NCBI GenBank assembly: GCA_963921825.1
Contig: OY997596.1
Span: 6,825,001-6,889,000, forward strand
Reading direction: 5' to 3'
Origin: Erodium maritimum
Taxonomy: Eukaryota; Streptophyta; Magnoliopsida; Geraniales; Geraniaceae
DNA: 64,000 nucleotides
Positions 34,754 to 46,538 of this stretch are shown in pieces. Both the position numbers and the translations under genes were made by a program. The notes beneath the pieces are model-generated. The model was not told the DNA's origin. It was given only the letters and a program-made list of their open reading frames with translations, and did no database searches. Position 1 is the stretch's first letter. Each line of letters opens with the position of its first letter.

Positions 34754-35219
34754 GGGTAATTTTCACCTCAATACCCTAACTATTAATTTTTTTCACCTCA
34801 ATACCTTAACTATTTTTAGTGGCACCTCGATACCCTAGAATGGATTTTTTTTTCACTTTGATACCCGCCGTCAATTTGTCATCCATTTTTGGATGAAAAC
34901 ACTTAAAAAGTCCATAATACCACTCACTAACAATCAAATTTTTAAAAGCATGTGATTGCTTTTCAAAATTTCTTTAAAAAATCAGTTTTTAATGTCAGAA
35001 AAATGCATTCTAGGGTAGTAAGGTGCCACAAAAAATGCATTATAGGGTAGTGAGGTGCCACAAAAATGCATTTAAGGGTAGTGAGGTGCCACAAAAAATA
35101 GTTAGGGTATTGAGGTGAAAAAAATTAGCATTCTAGGGTATTGAGGTGCCACTAAAAGTAGTTAGGGTATTGAGGTGAAAAAAAAGATAATAGTTAGGGT
35201 ATTGAGGTGAAAATTACCC
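34754..35219. mobile_element. Mutator-like MITE with 9-bp TSD
   Basis: 466 bp. Its ends are a 31-bp perfect inverted repeat starting GGGTAATTTTCACCTCAATA. The flanks are TTTTATTTT (34745-34753) and TTTTATTTA (35220-35228), a 9-bp TSD with one mismatch. Inside, the same words (CACCTCAATACC, and GGGTATTGAGGTG in reverse) recur several times, so long hairpins can form. It has no coding capacity. It sits at the 3' end of the first lectin transcription unit. Confidence 0.88.
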
Positions 35220-35240
35220 TTTTATTTATTAATGAACTAA

Positions 35241-37345
35241 GAGCATGTACAATGGAAAGGCCCTGGGTGAGGCCCTGGCCCTGAGTCCCTTTTGCTGACT
35301 GGACAAAAGTAAGGCCCTAGGGACTCAGAATCGTGGGTGTTTTGTAATGAGAGGCCCTGAATGAGGCTCTAGGGCTGAAGTCCTTGTGCTGTGGATGTTG
35401 AGTTGTTATTAATTGATATTTTGCTGTTTTATTTAATTCTTTATCAGAAACTGCTTAAATTATGTAAAATATAAACAAATGTGAAAAAATAATAATTAAT
35501 GACAATAAATAAATAATAAATAAATTTAACACGAATAAAAATTAACTTTTAATTTTATTGATCCCCTTTTAATACAACCCACAAAAAAATACATGCTCAA
35601 GAATCATTCTGGTGGGTCGACATCTGGTGGTGGTTTTTATCGTCAAAGATCTTGAAGTTCACCTTCAAGGGTATCCAAGACTACTCGCAATCAGGCCTTG
35701 CACGACCTATGCTCTTCCTTATCCTCTTAGGTGAAGGAGGAAGTATCCTTTTCCACCATGGACATGTAGGTGGCGAAGTTTGCTTCCCACTATTGGGTTA
35801 TTGTGTGTATCATGCGGGTCCTTTCTACATGGCGTTCTTGTCGTGTACGTTCAACCTCATGCCGTGTACGTTCCATCTCGGCGAAGGCAGCCATTTGGGC
35901 CGTGAGGACGCTCACCTTTTTTGATGCCTTCACTGCCTGCTTTCCTTGCGGTCGCTTTCGGCGAGGGGGACTTGCGGCGGCCTCAGGGGATGGGGGTGTG
36001 TCGCTGAGAGGGACCTCAGTCCCCTCGTTGTGATTGGAAGCTCTCCATTCTAGTTGTTGAGACTCACCACTAAGAGGTGTGTAATCGTCCCCTGTGCTTG
36101 TGGGTGGGGTTGAGCTATAAGCCCCAGCCTCATCCAATCGTTGTCGTTATTACCGTTGGCGTGCTTGTTGTTGGCGGACATTACCCATGGTGCCTTCCTC
36201 AGCAGCGAACTTGTTATTGCCCTCAAGCTTCGCAACCCAATGATCCAGGTCGAACTTTGCTGTGTGGTCATTCGGTCTGTCCTCCTTCTTTACAGCCGCC
36301 ACATGTCCTTCGCATGTATCATGTGTTCCTCGTGGTTCCAACCGCTTTGGTACTCGGCCTTGGAGGTCTTCAGAAAACCGAGGAACCTCCTTGTCTGCGA
36401 GGAGCCTCTGCCCCAACGTTTCTTGAGAGAATTCCAATCGCGCTGGCAGTGACCTCACATCGAGTTGTACTTCCTCTCAATATTGCACCAGAATGTGTTT
36501 CCGGCTTGAGAGTTTCCCTTGATCGCGTCTTTTGTAGTACTCAGCCAACAGTCTATGAGGTGTATGTCTTCCTCCTTGGTGAATACCCGCGCATCCTGTT
36601 GTGCTGCTCCGGGTCGTCGTTGTTGTTGGTAAGGTCCGGCAGAGGATGGTCGGGGGACGACTACGTCGGGTAGTGGGTGCTCGGGGTAGTTGTAGAATTG
36701 GGGTGGAAGCTGGAACCCTTGTGGGTTCATTCCAAACGAATACAATAAATTAACTAAACAAGTACAATAAATTAATTTTTAAAAATTCAATAAATACATT
36801 AAATAAATACAATACATGAATTAAAAAAAATACAACAAATAAAAAATTAGTTTGCACTTACCTGAGCTCGAACCCGGTTGCAAGTATGGCGTGAAAGCGG
36901 AGTTGTCACGAGGGTCCGCTAGAATGCCTTCAAAATTCCTTGCTAGTTCTTCGGGGCTGAATTCGCCACCACCTGATTGTGCACGGGAGCCTGCGTTGCT
37001 CGACATTTTTCACGAGAATAATTGAAATGAGAAAGGAGAATGTGGGAATGGGAGAGTGAAATTGGAGAATGGGTGTGGAAAAAATGAGGTTGGGGTATTT
37101 ATAGGGTTTAAAATGAATTAAATTTAATTTAAAAAAAGAGTCGTTACCGACCGTTGTCAAACGGTCGGATTTGGGATGCCACGCGTCGCCACGGGAGAGG
37201 ACGGGAGCGAGACAGGGGCGAGGGGCGCGCGCCCGACCCGCGTGTTTGCGGGCCGCGTAAAAACTGTCCCACAATGGGACGGCCGGCGTCCCGCGGACAG
37301 CGAACGCGCGGGTCGGGCCCGAGGGCCAGCCCGTTGTGTTTGCTT
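35241..37345 (-). mobile_element. Non-autonomous PIF/Harbinger element with Myb-like ORF
   Basis: 2,105 bp flanked by the 3-bp TSD TAA (35238-35240, 37346-37348). Imperfect terminal repeats read GAGCATGTACAATGG on the left and AAGCAAACACAACGG on the right (10 of 15), both followed by a GGCCC-rich stretch. The GAGCAT..CAATGG type end and TAA/TTA target are usual for plant Harbinger elements. The only coding content is the Myb-like accessory frame. No DDE transposase is present. Confidence 0.6.
35790..37006 (-). pseudogene. Harbinger accessory Myb/SANT-like protein, broken
   Basis: Exon 1 (36862-37006) starts MSSNAGSRAQSGGGEFSPEE and ends at a consensus donor (CAG/GTAAGTGC). Exon 2 starts at 36753 after TTTAG, restoring the frame. 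The DNA-binding region is FTKEEDIHLIDCWLSTTKDA, then GNTFWCNIERKYN. A TGA at about 36455 replaces what looks like an arginine codon, since the same frame continues RDWNSLKKRWG downstream. A frameshift near 36290 follows, and the C-terminal Pro/Ser-rich and charged region (36137-35790, ending in repeated ERTR) closes it. Harbinger elements use this protein to bind their ends and help nuclear import of the transposase. Confidence 0.7.
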
Positions 37346-37413
37346 TAATTCTTTAAAATATAGAAGGGACCAAGATAAATCTCTAAAGAACACCAAACAA
37401 GAACAACCCCCTA

Positions 37414-38851
37414 TTGCTCAATTACTCCAACTAATGGTGCAGCTCTCCTTCTCTAATTTTTGTTCAGTACTTTTTTTCTGCAACTTTGGTGAAATTACTA
37501 ACTTCTCTCTTCTTAAACGCTCAAATAAGAAAGGTTGTTTCTTCGGCTTCATCAATTTTTCATCGACATCCGCAGCATCCGATGTCGTAGCTAGCTTGAA
37601 CGGTTTCAAGGTAAATGGCCACAATCTTTTTGTTTCGATCGCTTGGAAACGAGGGTCTGCGACTTCCCCTGTTGCAGGTTCGCAATCTACAAAAGAGGTA
37701 GCGAAGTCTCAGGCTTTGTGTATGGCTCATTCGAGCTGTGTGAACTCCTTGGTCGTTTCCAGTTCACCGGGGTCGAGTAAAGCAGCGTTGGTGATGCCAG
37801 AGATTGAAACCACAACAAGATCACCGGACTTGCCTGGAAACTTAGCAGCAACGACGTGGAATGCAGGTTCACCGGAGATGCCTGCAATCAGAGCAGGGCC
37901 GTTGTGGATTGTGGGGGAGAATTTCACGGATTCGAATCCGATTATGGATTCGGATTGTTTGAAATCATGTTTGAATTCTTGTTCCTCAAATCCAGGTTCA
38001 CAAAATCGTGAAGATTTAGCTGTGATTCAATCTGGCGACTTCAATCGTGATATTGGGAATACTTCTGATGGGCGCGAATCGCACGAGGTTGATGACACAG
38101 TGTTGGACGCGTCAGTGGATGGGCCTGCGGTTGGGCCGGGTGTTTTGGGCCCACTTATTCCATTTGGTCTGATTTCTGTGCAGGCTGGTGTGTTCACGCC
38201 AAATGGACAATAAGCAGTAGGCTTATTGACTGCAAGTCCAATTAAAGATGCTGCAGTCAAGGCGTCTAATTTGGTGGAACCTATGGTTGAGGCTTCTTGT
38301 GTGGTACAAGACGCTTCGATCATCGGACCGGCTAAGGATGGAGGAGAGTGGGGATCATCTGGGGTTCAGGTTGGTCCATAGAAAGATGCTCTCCTCAATC
38401 CTCCGAAACGTTTGAGCCGGGTTCCTAAGCACTTTTTGGATTATATTACTGAAAAACCCAATCTCATTTGGAGGTCCAAAAGGGTATCGAGGGCACCGTT
38501 TCTTTTGGTGTGAAGTTTCCACCCATTCAGAACGTGTCTCAAGGGGTTATAGACCGTTTGCAGCCTTTCGACGGGTGGTTGGATGAAGCCCTCAAGACTA
38601 AGGCCCATAAGGGACAGTCTAATTCCATTTCGATACCCCATCCGGATGCCCCTCGTGCTCTCAATACTAGGTCTAAGACTCGGGATTTTGCTCATAAGGG
38701 TCCCTACGAGCTGATGTCTTTGGATAACGAGTGGTATGAGGAAGAGTAGAACCTGGTGGATAACGAGTTTTTGTAATCGTTTTGGCTTGCTTTGGAATTT
38801 TCCTCCTTGGAGAATGTTCTTTTAATAAAATTTTAGCGCTTATAAAAAACA
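37414..38851 (+). mobile_element. RRM-encoding retroposon with 15-bp TSD, no RT
   Basis: 1,438 bp flanked by AAGAACAACCCCCTA (37399-37413) and AAGAACAACCACCTA (38852-38866), matching at 14 of 15. The 3' end, TTTTAATAAAATTTTAGCGC followed by TTATAAAAAAC, is a LINE-like tail. The content is a 5'-truncated RRM frame, a Gly/Pro-rich linker and a C-terminal tail, then directly the 3' UTR. There is no reverse transcriptase. It is inserted in what looks like LINE 3' UTR sequence. Confidence 0.7.
37434..38749 (+). pseudogene. RRM ORF1-like protein, 5'-truncated
   Basis: The frame enters mid-domain at FCNFGEITNFSLLKRSNKKG and then shows the RNP1 strand CFFGFINF and the last part SDVVASLNGFKVNGHNLFVS. 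This follows the RRM of the copy at 30154-31642 step for step. A linker of about 200 residues contains GPAVGPGVLGPLIPFGLIS, parallel to the GPGLGPILSPF segment of the other copy. A stop falls at 38213, and another frame (38468-38749) carries a basic C-terminal stretch ending LMSLDNEWYEEE. The N-terminal RNP2 strand is missing through 5' truncation. Confidence 0.65.
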
Positions 38852-38866
38852 AAGAACAACCACCTA

Positions 38867-39306
38867 CAAAAGGACCCTAAAACCAAACTAAACAAACTAT
38901 AGTTTGCAGTCTAAGCTAGTAAGTGAACAACAACACCCATACTCCCAACACCCCACAAAACCCCTCAAAACTCTCAGGTAGTCGGACCTCTAAAATGAGA
39001 AACTAAACCAGAAGCACTTCAGAAGCAAAAACTCCAAAAACACTTTAAAAGCAAAGCACTTAACCAGACACACGGGGCTTGCTTGCACCCGAAAAAACCC
39101 ACAAGCAACATTACAAAAAAACAACCCTCCCCTAAACTTCAAATGTGTATCATGAATCAAGTATCACAACAACTAACAGACACATCATCAACTCAACAAT
39201 GAGGAGTAACAGTAGAAACCAAAAAACCCCAATAAGGAGTGCACCAGAATGACACAACAGAACCATACAACAAGAGGAATTCAAATCACACTAAGAGAGG
39301 GTAGAC
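38867..39306 (-). other. Probable LINE 3' UTR segment (host of nested insertions)
   Basis: Non-coding DNA between the RRM retroposon and the hAT element. With 37346-37413 and 40020-40601 it seems to be the 3' untranslated part of the minus-strand LINE whose coding end is at 40020-40601 and 51291-51490. This is inference from continuity across precisely bounded insertions; there is no coding signal here. Confidence 0.4.
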
Positions 39307-40011
39307 TAGGGATGGAAATGAGGCGGGTATGGGGCGGGGACCCCAGTCCCCGTCCCCGTCCCGCGTTCCCACTACTCTCCCCATCCCCGCCCCATCCCCG
39401 CGTTGACCCCGTCCCGTGGGGTCCCCGCGGGGATGGGGCGGGGAACGGGGATTTTATTCCCCGTTCCATTCTACTACTTAAGCAAATGCATTCATCTTTT
39501 CCAAACTTATCTCTAACATTGTCTACTACTTGAGCAAATGCATTCATCTTTTCCAAACTTATCTCTAAACAAACACATTATAAAACAAAACAAACAAATA
39601 AGTAATATCAGTTTGATAACAATTTAAAAGAAGTAGATTGCATGGAACATATGACTTACCTTGTATTTCGTTCCACAACCAACTTTGAGTACACATAAGT
39701 GCCTCTATAATATTTGGATGGAGTCTACTACGATGTGAAGTGATCAAATTACCACCCGAACTAAACACTGATTCAGAAACCACTGATGTGGAGTGCACAG
39801 GTGTATATTATTAAAAATTTATTTTAAAACTAATAGTGTGGGGCGCGAGGCGGGGTTCCCCGTGGGATGGGGACTGCTTGCCCCGTCCCCGTCAAAATCC
39901 CCATTTAATTCCCCGTATCCCGTCCTGTTTAAAAAATCCCCGTCCCAAATCCGTCCCGCGTGGGGCGGGGACGGGGATCCCCGTGGGGAATGGGGCGTTT
40001 TGCCATCGCTA
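39307..40011 (-). mobile_element. Non-autonomous hAT element with perfect 8-bp TSD
   Basis: 705 bp with ends TAGGGATGGAAA (left) and TTTGCCATCGCTA (right), imperfect hAT-type inverted repeats, and rich in GGGGCGGGGA-type words next to both ends. GGGTAGAC flanks it exactly at 39299-39306 and 40012-40019. A transposase scrap survives on the minus strand (39798-39565): VVSESVFSSGGNLITSHRSR followed by LHPNIIEALMCTQSWLW, which is the C-terminal dimerisation end of hAT transposases. Two 28-bp direct repeats (ATGCATTCATCTTTTCC) lie at about 39486 and 39538. Confidence 0.9.
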
Positions 40012-40019
40012 GGGTAGAC

Positions 40020-40601
40020 TTTTTCCTCCTAAAACAGGTATGAGGAAATGATCTCCCAGCCTCAAAAGAGAAGGGTTGAAACTTGGAGAAGCTGGCCCAT
40101 TCCAAACTGAATGAATAGCTCTGTACCTTGCTAAGAATCTCTAAGGAGGAATAAGAAATGTTGTTAAAAACCAGATCATTCCTTGCAAGCCCAATGTGCC
40201 ACACAAAGATGAAAATGATGTTCCTCCATTGAATTGAAGACTGAGGATTCCCTAGCTCTGACCAGGAAGAAATGAGACTTCTAACATCACAAGGAATTAA
40301 TGAGGAGATCCCTCACCAACTCAAGATAGAAAACCAAAAGGACCAAGACCTGTTGCAACTTAGAAGGAGGTGATTAATTTCTTAAAAGTCAAAGTTGCAA
40401 AGGGGAAAATTATGTCTGACATAGGAAGAATAAGGCCCCTACTATCAAGAAATAGCTTGTTAGGAATAACATTATGACAGGCCACCCATGCAAATGCTGA
40501 GATTTTGGGAGGCAATGAAGGAGACCAAAGGAGCTTGGCCCAATCATGATCTTAATGGGATGAAGACTGTAGAGAAATATACATCTTTTCACAGTGGAAC
40601 C
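40020..40601 (-). pseudogene. LINE zf-RVT region, distal part
   Basis: Minus-strand translation in broken frames gives PSLPPKISAFAWVACHNVIP, then a segment with two cysteines before INHLLLSCNRSWSFW, then IFVWHIGLARNDLVFNN. This is the zf-RVT region and following segment of plant LINEs. Its upstream part continues at 51291-51490 across the gypsy insertion, and its downstream part is cut by the hAT element. Confidence 0.7.
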
Positions 40602-43384
40602 TGTAAAACCTGCTTCGCTTAAAAGTGTAGTAAAGTGCAATTTGGGAACGTCGAGGTGTGATTTTGTAACAAATCAATTTTGAGAAGGAAAAATCAATAA
40701 AAAAAAGGGGAAAAGAGAGAGTGGCAGCAGTGTGGGCCGAGCTCGGAATTGGGCCAGCTCTGGCCCACTCGCATGAGCTGCACGGCCCGGACCGCAAGCC
40801 CAACCCAGAACCCACTCAGTTCCTCTATAAAAGGGGTCAAAACCCTAGAGGCTGGTACTGTTCACACGCAGCCCTCGCCCCTTCGTCTTCCCTCTCTCCA
40901 GATCGGCTTCGGCGACCTGTGAACTCGCCCTTCCTCTCCGGCCACGCCATCGGACGCACCGAGCACTCACCTCTCCCCTCCGAGCTTCCATCGCACCTCC
41001 CACGGCCGGAATCGGAGCGAGCTTGCCGGAGAACGTGTGACGTCTCCGAGCTCGAACTCGCCCGACACCCTCGTCGTCCTCCTCTACTCCGTGAGCCACC
41101 GCCAGACAGCCGGCCTGACGAGCTGGGTAAGGACGAGCACGCCGTCGAAAACCTGAGCTCCGTCGAACTCCACTCGCCGGAGAAGACGAGCCATCGTCAG
41201 ATCTGGACGACGGACGAGCCTCGGTCCTCGCCTGAACCACCACCGCCACGACCTCGGGTTCGCCGTAGACCCGCCGCCGTCCTCCGTCTCTCTCTCTCTT
41301 TGTCACCGCGCCGCACCTGCCACCGTGGGAGACCGCCGGAGCACCTTTGCTCGTCGGCGTCACGACCAGTCCGGCCGGCCTCATCGGACCAGACTGGGCA
41401 GATCAAACCGGGCCTTGGGCCAGACGAGTTTTGGGCCGAGTGGGCCTTGAGCCTGGGGAGAGATCTGGCCGGACAGAACAGAAAATGGGCTTTGGCCCAT
41501 TGGACTGGGTAAATTGTGGTTAAATCAGAGAACCGTTGGACTGTTATCATTATTGATTTGGACTTTTTATGTGTCAACCTAGTCGGGACTTCACCCGAGA
41601 GCTAAGATGTTGGACCCGAGCTAGAAGAGCAAAGATCACGCCGGGACCCGAGTGAAGAACGGAGTAGTGACCACCGGACTGCATCAAAGCGTTGAGAGCA
41701 AGACCTCGAGGTAGGGAAAGCTTTAATTACTTATTTACCGTTTAGAATGCATGATCAGGATAATAAAATCGGAAACGTCCTAGATTTGCCTATAGGATGC
41801 GAATAACTAGATTAATCGTTTTTCGATTACTAATAATCGGATAAGTCTAGTATGCATGTTAGGACGATGACAATTAGTGAAGTGTGCTTTCAATACTTGG
41901 GAAATTGATTGACTGGTAGAGAGGCTGTGAAGAGTTCTCGGATTAGTTGTGTGCTAGGTTCACATGCTTGGTTTGCTTGGTTGCTAATTGCTCGGTTAAC
42001 TTAAGAGTCTAATGAAAATAGAGTAGCTCGTATGATTGAATGCTAAATAGTTGTTCACTTGTTGATTGATTTGTTGAATATAACTTGATTGATTGAGTAT
42101 TTATGTTAATATAATTGTTGATTGAACGGATGATCGAGTATGACTGGTTGTGCCACGGGGCACAATCAGGTGATCGATGTACCGTTGGTTCGTGACAGAT
42201 AAGTATACGGTAAGTATGGAGTGTTTTGGATGTGTTGATTATGATGGAAGTGTGATCTGTTGAGCGTTGATTGGTGACCCACTTATACTTGTTCCTATAT
42301 TCTTATTCTTGAATGCATGCTCGTTTATTAGTTTGTCTGTTGGTTTGCTTGGTTCGGTACTACACCGGGGGGGGGGGGGGGTAATCCGGTGCCGTTGTGG
42401 TGGTTGGAGTTGGACAGATACAGTGAGATATGGACTGAGTATTGGAGCCTGAGGGCATTGGTTATTGGATATTACAAGGGTTAATTATTGACAGATCCTG
42501 CGGGATATTTATTGATTATTGGTAGACCCTGCGGGATATAGATCGACTAGGAGCAGATCCTGCGGGATATTGTTTGGGTTACTTCTTGAGAGATGATTAC
42601 TAAGGTTCCACCCAAGGATGTGCGTCCCCATCGAGCATTACCTTGGTTCCCTATGATATATGGTCCTTTGGAAGTATTTCTGGGAATCCCGATGATAAGC
42701 GCCCATTTGGGATTGTTTCCGGTGCCCCAACGCATGTGCGTCCTCTGGACCGAGGGAAAATCTGACATGATGTGGATACTCTGGTAGATCGGATTATGGG
42801 AACCGAGATGATCCCAGAATCTATCCACGGATCGGAGGCTTGAGAAAGCAAGGGGGTGACAAGATACTGATATATCCCAGTTGACTAATATTCGTCTTTG
42901 AAACATTTATTATAAATCCAGTTATATTCCTGTCACTTGGATACTATTGCGTTATTGTAATTATTTCTGATTCTTTATCGCCTCCTTATTTAGTATATCG
43001 TTCTGTCGTTCGAGCTACATTCGTAGACAGTTCATCTTAAACTTAAGGGTTGAGTTGTTAAGGTTTTTCCTACTGAGCGTCGGCTCACCCCCCTTTGATT
43101 TCTAATTGTTTTACAGGAGCACCAGATGTCTAGAGAGGCCGAGGGTAGGGAGCTTTGGGACTCTTCGGGTTATCACTAGAGTTGTGTTGGTCCCTTGTGT
43201 TGGACATATTTTATTTGACTATTTATGTTGAGCTGCGACTCACGTCGTTTTTAAACTATTTACTGATTTGTCGTTTGAGGGAGTTTATTGAGATTTTGGA
43301 ACCTTTACCTATCATTTATGTTTCTTAATTATTTCAACTCAGGTCACGTCTCGAGTCCGGTCAATGCCGGATTGGGGCGTGACA
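40602..43384 (+). repeat. Gypsy 5' LTR
   Basis: 2,783 bp, TG...CA. It contains a TATA box at 40826-40833, several GACAGATCCTGCGGGATAT-like repeats near 42490-42570 and a run of about 15 G at 42367. Frames inside it (for example 40721-41512) are not supported as genes; their copies in the other LTR change together with the DNA. Confidence 0.93.
40826..40833 (+). promoter_or_regulatory. LTR TATA box
   Basis: TATAAAAG in TCCTCTATAAAAGGGG, duplicated at 48724-48731 in the 3' LTR. It is probably the core promoter of the element, about 224 bp into the LTR. Confidence 0.7.
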
Positions 43385-43387
43385 ATT

Positions 43388-43407
43388 TGGTATCAAAGCC
43401 TGGTTTC
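43388..43407 (+). promoter_or_regulatory. Gypsy primer-binding site (initiator tRNA-Met)
   Basis: TGGTATCAAAGCCTGGTTTC starts 3 bp after the 5' LTR. It differs at two positions from the complement of the 3' end of plant initiator tRNA-Met. Confidence 0.85.
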
Positions 43408-44079
43408 ATTTGAAACAGGTTAAACGTTGAACTTGTTTTCAAAACCTCGGACCAACGTCAATTAGGTGGGTAGAATTAGGGAGTCTAAGTCGTATACTCA
43501 GTGATGCAAGCTAAAGGCTTTGATGCATAGAGTAAGAACGACTTGAGTCTTACTGTTTTCAATGGTTGTTTGAATTTGAATCTTTTTACTACGACGGTTA
43601 CATCGCTTAAGTGGTGTCCTTACCCTATGAACTGTCAGGTACAGTGATCGGTGAAACCGAACGGTTGAGATCGGTATTGGATTAACGAGCAATGATCAAA
43701 CTGTTGGAGATTAACTATTGAATGGATTATCTGTTAAAGGTGTTATTACCGAGTTGGCCGGTTCATGTTTGTAGAGGTTGAATGGTTAGTTGATTGAGGT
43801 ATTGATGAGGTTGGAGAGTGGTTTCAGTGGAGTGTTACTGTTGGAGTGGTGATTGACCGAAGGATGAACTTATGGAAGGATTGGACTGTTAAGATTTTGA
43901 ATTTTTTTTTTATAGAATTGACTCGATTATGATATTGAGAATCGTTTGTGGAATCGGGGTTGAAAAGATGATCCAATTGGGATAACCTTTGAAAAGAGTA
44001 GAACTCGTGCATTCTTGCGCTCTTGTTAAGTGTATTGTGTCTATTCCGAGGCTCCGTGATCCGGAAAGACTCGTTCCAT

Positions 44080-44227
44080 CCTATGCTTCGTGATACGGAC
44101 AGGTTTTACTCCTATGCTTCGTGATACGGGACAGGTTTTACTCCTATGCTTCGTGATACGGGACTGGTTTTACTCCTATGCTTCGTGATACGGGATTAGT
44201 TTCACCCCTATGCTTCGTGATACGGGA
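44080..44227 (+). repeat. Five tandem copies of a 32-bp unit
   Basis: The unit starts CCTATGCTTCGTGATACGGG and continues with a GGTTTTACT-like part. Copies start at 44080, 44111, 44143, 44175 and 44207. It lies in the non-coding leader of the gypsy element, 0.7 kb after the primer-binding site. A degenerate sixth copy may precede it near 44049 (GGCTCCGTGATCCGGAAAG). Confidence 0.88.
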
Positions 44228-45489
44228 AGACTGAGCCGATGATGCTCCGGCACCATACCTTGTTGTGCTATTCTAATGCTGCGTGTTGTAGAGTGATGAA
44301 GTGTTAGTTGTGAAATTGTTGATTTGTTGAAGTGATAATCGTCAGTTAAGAATTAAAATAGAAACTAAGATTGAGGTTGAGATTAAGATCGAGTTTAGAT
44401 CGGATGAACGAGCGATGCTCGTGTTTGTTGTAACACATTGATTAAATAGTTATTGAGTGAATTGCCGCTTTGGACGGCCGTTAATTGTTAAGTAAAACCT
44501 GAAGGGTTAATTTGACCGGGTAGTAATGAGAATTTTGCTAAGACCCGCGTGGGTTACTTATGGTGTTCAAGTTGTTGTATAATTGAGATGTTTTGTGTGC
44601 ACCTTCGGGTAGGACTCTGTGTGCAGGTTATTATAAAATGTCCCGCTTAAGCGGATGGTTAAAGGAAAATACAAATGGGTCATGCCGAATTTTCGGTAGA
44701 AACTGAAGTGTTTGCACTATCACGGGCTGACTCAGGGGCGCCACTGTAGTCGAGCGTGATAGAGGGATGTCAAGTGGTTACAATGAAATTCGGGGACGCC
44801 TGAATCAGGTTGTAACAACGTGAGATCGACATGAATGTTATAAGAGAAAAGTAAGGAATTGAGATTATGGAAAAAGGTTAAGGACATAAATTGTGAGCGT
44901 TATCGTGTTACGATTTTAGACCCTAGTGTTGGGAAGAGACCAATCGAGGGGTATGCTTGTTGCTTTGTGAATTGTGTGAATTGATTGAGATTGTTCCTCC
45001 TATGGGAGTTGATTGATTTGATTGAACACCGTTGATTGATGTTGTGAGACGCACTAAGTTGCGGCCTTTTCTGCCTTTATATAAAGGACTATATATTTGT
45101 ATCTTCTGAGCCAGTGCGGTTGGTCTTTATATGATCTTTTTGGGACGCGCGTGAACGTCCTTGGGTTTTGATTGAACCAATTGTTCTAAACGAGACTTCG
45201 TACTAGCGATCCAAGTGGGATCCCTTTAAGACGTAGGAGAACGTCCCTTTTTGATAATTCGAACCACTGGATTTAAATTGAGTTATGAGTACTTACGTTT
45301 TAAATGCAACGAGTACACGAAATGGGCCGTGTTTACAGTCCGGGAGGGACCAGGAGTCACCCTGCTGTGGACAGAGCCAGACACCAGTCGTTGGTTTGGC
45401 AGGGATAGCAAGCACCAGGGTGCGGTTTCCACAGGACACAGAGTTTTGGGGTAGACCGGCAGGGTCACCATCGAGCTTTCTTTCAGTCG

Positions 45490-45980
45490 CAGAGACGACT
45501 CAAGCGACCCCTATGGATGAGGTAGTTCGCGCAGTACCACCAGTTGTTGGATATGCAACATAGAGGGATGACCGTCCCGGAGTTTAAGGCAAAGTTCACG
45601 TTCATGTACCGCTTCGCGCCGAGATGGTGCAAACCGAGGAGGGCCGCCACGGGTGTTCGAGAAAGGACTCATCCCGTCCGTCGCGGAGCAAGTTATTACA
45701 TTCAGATTGAGGACTTTCTGCACTAGTGGATCGGGCGCTAGCCGTTGAGAAGCATCTTCAGGAGACCGCCAGAGCGCGGAAGAACAGGCCGAGTGGCTTC
45801 TTAAGACCGTGAAGGAGTCACAATACTAAGAGGCAGAAGACCTCAGGATTGTTTCTACCACGGACCCAGTCCGATGGAACACGACGGGTTGGGGTAGTAG
45901 CGTCCGTTGGACTTACCCAGGTGACACAGTTCGATCCCTCGTGCAAACAGTTGGAACATTTGGGCCGAGACTGCCGTTGA
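45490..45980 (+). pseudogene. Gypsy gag remnant
   Basis: A short stretch reads HRGMTVPEFKAKFTFMYRFA, which matches the capsid region of plant gypsy Gag (QG.MTV.E(Y/F).A.F..L.RFAP). About 240 bp further on, CKQLEHLGRDCR looks like a degraded zinc knuckle (CxxC-GH-C) with one cysteine and one glycine lost. The frames are broken throughout. It is the only coding trace I recognised inside the element. Confidence 0.55.
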
Positions 45981-46538
45981 GTGATGGATTTAGAAATCGT
46001 TCCGCAGGTCGGCCTACGAGAGCCGATAAGAGGGCATACTATGACAGCAACAGTTTCTTCCATCACCACCGAGAAGAGGACTTCTGATTCAGCAAGGCCG
46101 AGCATACGCAATTGCCGAGCCCCGAGCTGAGGGACTTGACACCGATCTTGAGACCGCTTAGAGTGCCGTTTACGATTTACGTGGTGGATTGTGTTGACTA
46201 ACACTCGAGCTTTACACTGGGTCGTATTGTTTTCATGGTTATTCTCTATGGGAACGAGATTAAGACTGGTAAACCCTAACCGTATCTTACACACACCGAC
46301 CAGAGGTGCTGTGGCACCAACGAACGCCAATTTGGGCGTGAAAGAGGAGTAACAGACCTGGTAATTCGGGAAGTTCTTTTCCTTCTTCAATAGTGAGAAT
46401 CGAGTTTTAAGAACAGAGTGGTGAAACATCAGACGTTCGTTGAACGCTATCGACAACGAATGCCCGAGCAGTGAAAGGCTGCGGCCTTGACTAGTAGACG
46501 GTCCGAACGGTCACAAGAGATGACCAAGCAACGACGAG

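Noticed and set aside
40721-41512. 263-codon open frame, with a near copy at 48580-49410
   Set aside because: Both lie inside the gypsy LTRs over the promoter and GC-rich transcribed part. Opposite-strand frames are equally long, and there is no domain. High GC alone explains the open frames.
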